Assembly: GCA_963707895.1 (NCBI GenBank)
Contig: CAVPRS010000010.1
Location: forward strand, 1-64,000
Origin: Fodinibacter sp963707895
GTDB taxonomy: Bacteria > Actinomycetota > Actinomycetes > Actinomycetales > Dermatophilaceae
Direction: 5' to 3'
DNA length: 64,000 bases
The notes beneath the pieces were generated by a model. That model made no database searches. It worked only from the letters and a program-made list of their open reading frames with translations, and was not told where the DNA came from. This document shows, piece by piece, positions 57,942 to 64,000 of this stretch (position 1 is the first letter of the stretch; each line of letters opens with the position of its first letter). Position numbers and translations under genes: made by a program.

Positions 57942-58541
57942 ATGACGAGGGTCGTGCGAGGACACCGGGCAGAGGGGGCACGACGACGGCCGGCGCCACG
58001 GATCGTGGCGTCGGCCGCCGTCGCGGCAGTGCTCGTGGCGCTCGCCTCCGGGGTGGCCTCGGCGGGCACCGGCCCGAAGGCCAAGCCCCCGAAGCCCACG
58101 CCGACGGTGACGAACACGCGGACGCCGACCCCGACACAACCCGACGCCGACGACGCGACACCGACACCGACACCGACACCGACGATCACACCGAGCCCGA
58201 GCCCGTCGCCGACGACGACCTGCGCACTTGGCACCGTGCAGCACGACGGGTCGGCCTGGTGCGTCGCCACGGTCGACCAGATCGCCGACGACGTCCTGGC
58301 GCCGGGTACCCGGGTCGCCCTGGTGGGTGCGCCCGTCGAGTGGACGGACGCCCGCTACGTGTACGTGACCGGGACAGAGCCTCCCTGCCCGCCGGGAATG
58401 TTCTGCGGAGCCTTCGTCCGCGTTGCCGCCATCGACGTGAGCGGCATCGTGTCGCCCACCATCGGCTATGCGGTCGACGCGTGGGGCACCACACGCAGCG
58501 GCGGGGTCCTCGTCGCCGCCGGCATCCGGGTGGCGTCGTGA
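57942..58541 (+). CDS. secreted protein with Thr/Pro-rich linker
   Basis: 199 residues after a good ribosome site (GGAGG, six-base gap to the ATG). Twin-basic start and signal peptide (RIVASAAVAAVLVALASGVA), then a linker of TPTPTP repeats encoded by a 6-base DNA repeat near 58157-58200, then a domain of about 105 residues with CALGTVQHDGSAWCVATVDQ, a Cys pair in PPCPPGMFCGAF and VDAWGTTRSGGVLVAAGIRV. I do not recognise the domain; it resembles small beta-barrel (OB-like) extracellular domains. GTGA overlap with the next secreted gene. Confidence 0.65.
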   Translation: MTRVVRGHRAEGARRRPAPRIVASAAVAAVLVALASGVASAGTGPKAKPPKPTPTVTNTRTPTPTQPDADDATPTPTPTPTITPSPSPSPTTTCALGTVQHDGSAWCVATVDQIADDVLAPGTRVALVGAPVEWTDARYVYVTGTEPPCPPGMFCGAFVRVAAIDVSGIVSPTIGYAVDAWGTTRSGGVLVAAGIRVAS

Positions 58542-59930
58542 TCTGCCGGCCGCTCCCGGGCCGGCGGGTGGCCTTCACGATGCTGGTGGCGTGCGTCACG
58601 GGCCTCGTGGTCGCGGTCGCCCCGGGAGCGACGGCCCTGGCGAGCCCCGCGACTGGTGGATCCGGAGCGACCGGCAGGCCGGTGGTCGTCGACGACGACG
58701 GCGCCCAGTGCCCGCAGGCGGACGTGACGAGCATCCAGGCCGGCGTCGACCGTGCCGGACGCGGCGGGTCGGTCGTGGTCTGCCCCGGGCGCTACGCCGA
58801 GCGCGTCCTCGTGCCCGTCAGCGTGACCATCCAAGGCACTCCACAGGCTGTGGCCGACCTCGGCTGCCCGGACCCGAGATGCATCGGCGGTCGAGGACCT
58901 CGACCCGTCACGGTTCGCCATCCTGCAGCCGCCGCCTCAGGGCGAGGCCACCCTGCTGCGGCTCGCGGCCGACGGCATCCGGGTCACCGGACTGGTCGTG
59001 CAGGGTTTCATCGACACGACGGTTGAGGAGCCGGTCCCCGGCACGTTGTACTACGACGCCGCCATCGCGGCCAGCGACGAGTGGTCCGGCATCCGCCTCG
59101 ACCGCGACGTGGTGCAGGGCAACACCTTCGGGGTGGAGCTCGGCGCGGCCGACAGCCGCGTCGACGACAACTGCTTCCGCGGCAACGACTGGGACCTCGC
59201 CAACCAGCGCTACGACCTACGGCAGGCTCGCGTCGACCACAACACCACGGTCGGCACCGGGGTGATCGCCTGGGAGCTCGGCGCGTCCCACGCTCCCTCG
59301 CACGGCGTGCGGTTCGACCACAACGTGTCGTCCGGTGCCGGCTACGCGACGTACTACGTCACCGAGTCCAGCGACGTCGAGGTGTCGCACAACGAGCTGC
59401 AAGTGAACACCTACGGGGTGTTCGTCGCGCCCGGGTCCGCGGGCGTACGGGTCGCAGACAACGTCATCACGAGCGCCGGTGACTCCAGCGGTGTGAACGG
59501 GGTGGTGGTCTCGTTCCCGGGGGAGGAGCAACCCACCACGGGTCTCGTGGTCACCCGCAACACGGTGAGCGGCATGCACTCGACCTCCATCCCCGGGCGG
59601 GCCATCCTGCTCGCCCCAAACTCCCAGCCCACCGGAGCGGTCGTCAGCGACAACCTCGTCACCGACAGCTACGAGGGCATCGCCGTGGGGCCGGGCAACC
59701 GGAAGGTCCGTGTCCAGGGCAACACGGCGCTACGCAACTCGTCCAACGGCATCCGGGTCTCCGCTGGGGCGACGCAGAACGTGCTGATCGGCAACACCGC
59801 CCTGGACAACGCCACCGACGTCAGGGACATGGAGCTGGCGATCAGCGGCCCCACGGCCACCTCGAACCAGTGGATCCGCACGACCTGCGTGACCGACATC
59901 CCCACGGGCGCGATCTGCGTCAGCCGGTAG
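58538..59930 (+). CDS. secreted right-handed beta-helix protein, one frameshift
   Basis: Signal peptide (FTMLVACVTGLVVAVAPGATA), then SIQAGVDRAGRGGSVVVCPG, the usual start of a parallel beta-helix, and after a shift near 58875 many rungs with Asn/Asp ladders: GIRLDRDVVQGNTFGVEL, VDDNCFRGNDWDLAN, SSDVEVSHNELQVNTYGVFV and VQGNTALRNSSNGIRVSAGA. About 463 residues. It belongs to the pectate-lyase/NosD-like superfamily and is probably a sugar-polymer binder or lyase. Its last 11 bases overlap the end of the convergent MFS gene. Confidence 0.75.
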
Positions 59931-61182
59931 CTCGCCTCGGCGCCCACCCGGGCAGGTCCGGCCGCAGCCGTAGCGCGAAGACGAGCTGCGGCACGGACAC
60001 GAGGCCAGCAGCGCCCACGAGCGCCGCGAACCCGCCGGTGACGTCCTCGACGGCGCCCATCGTGGCCGGCCCGAACGACGCGATGGTGTAGCTGACCAGG
60101 AACGCCATCGCGGTGAGCCGGGCGCTGTCCCGCGGCGTCGCCGCATACCGCACGAGCAGGGCCAGGCCGAGCGCGAAGCAGGCGCCCTGCCCCGCCCCCA
60201 GCAGGAGGGCCCACACCCACGGCGCGGCCTCCGGGGCGAGCCACACCCCCAGCTCCCCGGAGCCACCGAGCAGGGTGGCGCCGACGAGGAGGACGCGGGC
60301 GTCGCGCACGTGGTCGAGCAGCGTCGGCGCGAGCAGGCCCGACACCAGCTGGGCGCCGGTGAACACCGCCATGAGCAGCCCGGCGTCGCGCGCGGTCCAC
60401 CCGACCGACTCGTAGGTGGGCGCCAGCCAGGCGAGCGACGAGTAGAACTGCCACGACTGGAAGGCGAGGAAGATGGCGAGCAGCCACGCGGTCAGGCTCG
60501 CCCAGGGCAGGGCGTGCGACACGTCGGGCTGCGGCGTCTCGGGCACCGAGTGCCGCCGCACCGCTCGCGCCATCGGCACCCAGGTGAGCAGGGCCAGGGC
60601 GGCCAGCGGCGCCCACGCCAGCAGGGATGCCGACCAGCCACCGAGCGCGTCGGCCAGCGGGACGCTCGCGGCCGAGGCCACGGCGGCCAGACCCATCATC
60701 GCCACCATGGTCAGCCCGGTGCCGAGCCCCGACCGGCGCGCCGGGAAGACCGTCTTGACCACCCCGGGCAGCAGCGTGCCGGCGAGGGCGATGCCCGCGC
60801 CGGCCACCACCGTGCCGGCGTAGAGCGACCACACCTGCCCGCCGCCCGACCCGCGCAGCAGCAGTCCGGCGAGCACGAGGGTGATGCCGCCGCCGACCGC
60901 CGACGCCGTGCCGATCCGGCGGGCGACCTGGTTCGCCACGGGCGCGAGCAGGCCCATGCAGAGCACCGGGAGGGTGGTGAGCACCCCCATCCAGGCGCTG
61001 CTGAGGCCCAGGTCGGCGCGGATGGTCTCGGCGAGCGGCGGCAGGCTGGCCATCAGGGTGCGCAGGTTCGCGGCGACCAGCACCAGCGCGGCGACCACGG
61101 CCCAGGTGGGCACCGCGCGCCGGGCCGACGACGAGGGGGCGCCGGTGGCGGTGGCGTCTGGCGTGGTCACCGTCCCGAGCAT
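59920..61182 (-). CDS. MFS transporter, CynX/NimT-like
   Basis: 420 residues, twelve predicted transmembrane helices in two halves. N-terminus: TWAVVAALVLVAANLRTLMA, LPPLAETIRADLGLSSAWMG, which is the CynX/NimT (cyanate or nitroimidazole) type; also LTTLPVLCMGLLAPVANQ and, in the second half, GWTARDAGLLMAVFTGAQL and LLGAGQGACFALGLALLVRY. Substrate unknown. It is the last gene of a kinase-FUSC-MFS unit; 10 bases separate it from the FUSC stop. Confidence 0.85.
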   Translation of the reverse strand: MLGTVTTPDATATGAPSSSARRAVPTWAVVAALVLVAANLRTLMASLPPLAETIRADLGLSSAWMGVLTTLPVLCMGLLAPVANQVARRIGTASAVGGGITLVLAGLLLRGSGGGQVWSLYAGTVVAGAGIALAGTLLPGVVKTVFPARRSGLGTGLTMVAMMGLAAVASAASVPLADALGGWSASLLAWAPLAALALLTWVPMARAVRRHSVPETPQPDVSHALPWASLTAWLLAIFLAFQSWQFYSSLAWLAPTYESVGWTARDAGLLMAVFTGAQLVSGLLAPTLLDHVRDARVLLVGATLLGGSGELGVWLAPEAAPWVWALLLGAGQGACFALGLALLVRYAATPRDSARLTAMAFLVSYTIASFGPATMGAVEDVTGGFAALVGAAGLVSVPQLVFALRLRPDLPGWAPRRATG

Positions 61183-61192
61183 TCCAGAGCGG

Positions 61193-62275
61193 TCAGGGAA
61201 GGTACGACTCGGGCACCAGCTGCAGGGCCTCGTCGTCGTCGAGCCCCGCGACGACGAGCAGGTCCACGACCATCGACCTGACCTGACCGCGAATCATCTC
61301 CGACGACAGGCCGGCGGCCGGGTCGACCCGCGCCGACAGCCCCGCCACGCGCTCGAGCACCCCGCGTGCCGCCGAGGGCAGGGTGTGCTCGTCGAGCACC
61401 CGGGCGAGGTCGTCGGCCGCATCGGCGAGTGCCTCGACGAGGTCGACGTAGCGCTCGGGGACGGTCTCGTCGCGGGCCACGGCCACCGAGGCGCGGCGGG
61501 CGAGCACTCGCAGGTTGCGCACGCACCGGTCGAGCGGGACCACGAGGGCCGAGGCCGCCTGGGCCAGCGGGGCGTGCCCCCGCAGCAGCGGGGACTGGCG
61601 CACCACGGCCACCCCCTCGGCGGCGGCGGTGCGCAGCTCGGCGAGCTGCCCCTCGATCGACCGGGCGCCGTCGAGGGCGGCCGACGCGAGCTCCCGGTCG
61701 CGGCCGCGCAGGGCCGCGACGACGTCGCGCAGCGTCGACGACACGGCGCGCACCGTGCGCGCCGCCTCCGCCCGCGGCCGCCGCACCGGTGACGTGGGGG
61801 CGACCGCCCCGATGAGGAGCGCCACCAGGCCACCCACCACTGCGTCGAGCCACCGCGAGAAGGCGACGCTCTGGTCGGCGACGAGCGCGACGATGAAGAC
61901 CGACTGCACCCCGGCCTGGATGACGAGCAGCTGGCCCGAGGAGACCACGATCGCGATCGCCATGGCGAGCACCACCACGACGGCCATCTGCCACGGTCCG
62001 GTGCCGAGCACGGTGACGATGAGGTCGCCGACGAGCACGCCGATCGCGACGCCGACGGTCACCTCGACGATCCGCCGCAGTCGCTGGCCGTACGTCATCC
62101 CCAGGCAGAGGATCGCCGTGACCGGTGCGAAGAACGGCAGCGTGTGACCGAGCAGCCGGGTCGCCACGGTCCACGCGACGAGCACCGCGACCCCGATCTG
62201 CACGAGGAACACCCACCGGGTGCGCAGCCGGCCCAGCCGTCGCCCGAGCTCCGGACGCAGGTCGTCGAGGTTCAC
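61193..62275 (-). CDS. FUSC-family membrane protein (aromatic acid exporter-like)
   Basis: 360 residues. The N-terminal half has about six helices in FUSC style (LVQIGVAVLVAWTVATRLLG, FFAPVTAILCLGMTYGQRLR, VEVTVGVAIGVLVGDLIVTV, WLDAVVGGLVALLIGAVAPT); the C-terminal half is cytoplasmic and helical (TVRAVSSTLRDVVAALRGRD ... VDLVEALADAADDLARVLDE). The family includes exporters of aromatic acids such as AaeB. The GTG start overlaps the kinase stop by a few bases. Confidence 0.85.
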   Translation of the reverse strand: MNLDDLRPELGRRLGRLRTRWVFLVQIGVAVLVAWTVATRLLGHTLPFFAPVTAILCLGMTYGQRLRRIVEVTVGVAIGVLVGDLIVTVLGTGPWQMAVVVVLAMAIAIVVSSGQLLVIQAGVQSVFIVALVADQSVAFSRWLDAVVGGLVALLIGAVAPTSPVRRPRAEAARTVRAVSSTLRDVVAALRGRDRELASAALDGARSIEGQLAELRTAAAEGVAVVRQSPLLRGHAPLAQAASALVVPLDRCVRNLRVLARRASVAVARDETVPERYVDLVEALADAADDLARVLDEHTLPSAARGVLERVAGLSARVDPAAGLSSEMIRGQVRSMVVDLLVVAGLDDDEALQLVPESYLP

Positions 62276-62866
62276 GCCGGCACCGTGTGCAGCACCAGGT
62301 CGGCGCAGTCCCACGGGCGCGCGGTGGAGTACACCGCATCCTCCTGCGCCGCCCACCGGTCCCAGTGCGGGGCGTAGGTCTCGCCGTCGCGCGACAGCGC
62401 CCGCTCCCGTCGCACCGCCGTGGGCGCGTCGACCCAGACCCGCAGTGCGGCGTACCCGGCCGCCGGGGGAACCAGCGCACCGCAGCCCTCGACGACGAGG
62501 TGGGTCGCGGGGTCGACCGCGATGGTGCGACCCGGGCGGGACCGCATCCAGTCCCACCGTGGGTAGGTGGCTCGTTCGTCGCGCGCCAACGGTTCGAGCA
62601 CGTGGGTGGTGGCCAGCGAGACGCCCGCCTGGAGGCCGTCCCAGCCGGGGTAGATCTCGTCGAGGTGCACGACCGGGCAGCGCAGGGCCGCGGCGACCGC
62701 GCTGCCGAGCAGGGTCTTGCCCGACCCGCTGCGCCCGTCGATGGCGACCACGACGGTGCTCCCGCGCAGTGGGGCCGTCGCTCGGGCCGCGTGCGACCAC
62801 CGCCGCGACCTGCGTGGGGTCCGCGTGGTCGACGGGGCCGGGCTGCTCGACCGGCGGGAGGGTCAT
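62272..62866 (-). CDS. P-loop kinase (uridine kinase-like), one frameshift
   Basis: Walker A VVAIDGRSGSGKTLLGSAVA, then VVHLDEIYPGWDGLQ and EGCGALVPPAAGYAALRVWV, the pattern of a small uridine/pantothenate kinase-like ATPase. The N-terminal 25 residues (MTLPPVEQPGPVDHADPTQV) are in another frame; a shift near 62793 joins them. The ATG at 62866 (complement) lies seven bases after a TAGAGT -10 box. About 197 residues. Actual substrate unknown. Confidence 0.7.
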
Positions 62867-62873
62867 GGCCGCG

Positions 62874-62893
62874 ACTCTAGTGCTGGGTAGGTT
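62874..62893. promoter_or_regulatory. overlapping divergent leaderless promoters (kinase and hisF)
   Basis: In the 33-base gap, the minus-strand -10 TAGAGT (complement at 62874-62879) is seven bases from the kinase ATG, and the plus-strand -10 TAGGTT (62888-62893) is six bases from the hisF ATG. Each -35 would lie in or near the other gene's start. Confidence 0.5.
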
Positions 62894-62899
62894 GGGCGC

Positions 62900-63673
62900 A
62901 TGTCCGTGGCGGTCCGCGTCATCCCGTGCCTCGACGTCGACGACGGCCGGGTCGTCAAGGGTGTCAACTTCGAGAACCTGCGCGATGCCGGCGACCCCGT
63001 CGCGCTGGCCCGTCGCTACGGCGAGCAGGGCGCCGACGAGCTCACCTTCCTCGACGTCACGGCGAGCAGCGGCGACCGCGCCACGATGTTCGACGTGGTC
63101 GCGCGCACGGCCGAGGAGGTCTTCATCCCGCTGACCGTCGGTGGGGGAGTGCGCACCGTCGACGACGTCGACCGCCTGCTGCGGGCCGGGGCCGACAAGG
63201 TCGGGGTCAACACGGCCGCCGTCGCCCGGCCGGCACTCATCGCCGAGACCGCCGACCGGTTCGGCGCGCAGGTGCTCGTGCTGTCGGCCGACGTGCGGCG
63301 CCGGCGCGACGAGTCCGGGCGTGCGACAGGCGGGTTCGAGGTGACGACCCACGGCGGACGCACCCGAACGGGCATCGACGCCGTGGAGTGGTGCGTGCGC
63401 GCGCAGGTGCTCGGGGCGGGCGAGATCCTGCTCAACTCGATGGACGCCGACGGCACCAAGGACGGCTTCGACCTCGAGCTGATCCGCCTCGTGCGCGCCG
63501 AGGTGACGGTGCCCGTCATCGCGTCGGGTGGTGCCGGGGCGGCCGCCGACTTCGCGCCCGCCGTGCGCGCCGGTGCGGATGCCGTGCTCGCCGCCAGCGT
63601 CTTCCACTTCGGCGAGCTGACCATCGGCGAGGTCAAGGACGCCCTGCGCGACGACGGCCTGCCCGTCCGCTAG
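62900..63673 (+). CDS. hisF: imidazole glycerol phosphate synthase subunit HisF
   Basis: Cyclase subunit that makes imidazole glycerol phosphate and AICAR with ammonia from HisH. (beta/alpha)8 signatures: VIPCLDVDDGRVVKGVNFEN (catalytic Asp), LTFLDVTASSGDRATMFDVV, LTVGGGVRTVDDVDRLLRAG, ADKVGVNTAAV, EILLNSMDADGTKDGFDLEL (second Asp) and VIASGGAGAAADFAPAV. It is 257 residues long. It stands apart from hisE-hisG and has its own promoter. Confidence 0.97.
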   Translation: MSVAVRVIPCLDVDDGRVVKGVNFENLRDAGDPVALARRYGEQGADELTFLDVTASSGDRATMFDVVARTAEEVFIPLTVGGGVRTVDDVDRLLRAGADKVGVNTAAVARPALIAETADRFGAQVLVLSADVRRRRDESGRATGGFEVTTHGGRTRTGIDAVEWCVRAQVLGAGEILLNSMDADGTKDGFDLELIRLVRAEVTVPVIASGGAGAAADFAPAVRAGADAVLAASVFHFGELTIGEVKDALRDDGLPVR

Positions 63674-64000
63674 CCGGGCGGCCGTCGGTAGGCCTGCACG
63701 GTGCCGGCGTCCGGCGCGAACCCCAGGCGGCGGTAGACGCGGCCGGCGGGGTTGGTGGCGCCGGTGACGATCACCCACTGCTCGCAGCCACGCTCGGCGG
63801 CCCACTGCGCGGCGACGCCGAGCAGGTGCGAGGCCAGCCCGCGACCTCGGTGCTCCTCGTCGGTGGTGACGTCCTGGTAGCGCGCGGTCGGCCCACACCG
63901 CACGATGCCGAGGTCGGCGACGAGCGCGCCGTCGGCGAAGGCGCCGAACCAGGCCCCCAGGTCACGCGCCGAGAGGTCCTGCCGGGCCTCCAGCTGCCCC
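63670..64000 (-). CDS. GNAT-family N-acetyltransferase, 5' end outside window
   Basis: Open from the right edge of the window to the TAG at 63670-63672 (complement), overlapping the hisF stop. Visible: LGAWFGAFADGALVADLGIV, the acetyl-CoA loop TTDEEHRGRGLASHLLGVAA (RGxGxA-type), and ATNPAGRVYRRLGF near the end, all typical GNAT motifs. The N-terminal part lies beyond base 64000. Confidence 0.8.
   Translation of the reverse strand, partial: GQLEARQDLSARDLGAWFGAFADGALVADLGIVRCGPTARYQDVTTDEEHRGRGLASHLLGVAAQWAAERGCEQWVIVTGATNPAGRVYRRLGFAPDAGTVQAYRRPPG

Noticed and set aside
58155..58205. ACACCG hexamer run
   Set aside because: In-frame Thr-Pro linker codons of a secreted protein; not a separate element.

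Overview
The window is a gene-dense, very GC-rich stretch of chromosome. GTG starts are common, stop and start codons often overlap by four bases (GTGA or ATGA), and many genes have no room for a leader. The gene order (alaS-ruvX-mltG-aroE-aroC-aroK-aroB-efp-nusB, then pyrR-pyrBC-carAB-pyrKD-pyrF-mihF-gmk-rpoZ-coaBC-metK-priA-def-fmt-rsmB-rpe, then hisE-hisG and hisF) is the conserved core order of high-GC Actinobacteria. MihF, an actinobacterial-type PriA without ATPase motifs, DivIVA-like coiled coils and a mycobacterial-type PyrF agree with this. A member of Micrococcales, perhaps Intrasporangiaceae, is my best guess; the family is inferred, not proven. I saw no rRNA, tRNA, CRISPR, IS element, integrase or phage gene.

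Region by region: 1-9.2 kb holds alaS, ruvX and mltG (heavily frameshifted), then an intact shikimate operon with an embedded prepilin peptidase. From 9.3 to 11.4 kb are a secreted intradiol dioxygenase-like lipoprotein, efp and nusB. An accessory block (11.4-16.5 kb) separates nusB from pyrR: a secreted phosphoesterase, a large beta-helix protein, dodecin, a decayed acetyltransferase and a 64-residue protein. The whole de novo UMP pathway follows at 16.6-26.7 kb behind a PyrR-type leader. mihF-gmk-rpoZ-coaBC comes next, then two coiled-coil genes facing it across a 62-bp palindrome, then metK, priA, an M16-like pseudo-protease, def, fmt, rsmB, a membrane GT2 and rpe (29-42.7 kb). A second accessory block (42.7-52.7 kb) has a pentapeptide protein, an unknown protein, a HEAT-GT4/GT1 glycosyltransferase pair and a xanthine dehydrogenase operon. 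An FMN riboswitch controls a PnuX/RibM-type flavin transporter at 53 kb, followed by hisE-hisG-PH protein. The last part has an ArsR-SRPBCC pair, a LysR regulator, two coupled secreted proteins, an MFS-FUSC-kinase operon, hisF and an incomplete acetyltransferase.

Two features cut across the window. First, many genes are broken by single-base shifts, mostly losses in runs of G or C. The shifts occur in essential genes (alaS, fmt) and the fragments rebuild full-length proteins, so I read them as sequencing or assembly errors rather than decay; roughly 5-29 kb is clean. Second, several genes (priA, def, rpe, the HEAT-GT gene, hisE, hisF, the kinase) have a TANNNT -10 box only 6-8 bases before the start codon, which predicts leaderless transcripts. 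Two of these promoters are fused directly to the terminator hairpin of the preceding gene.
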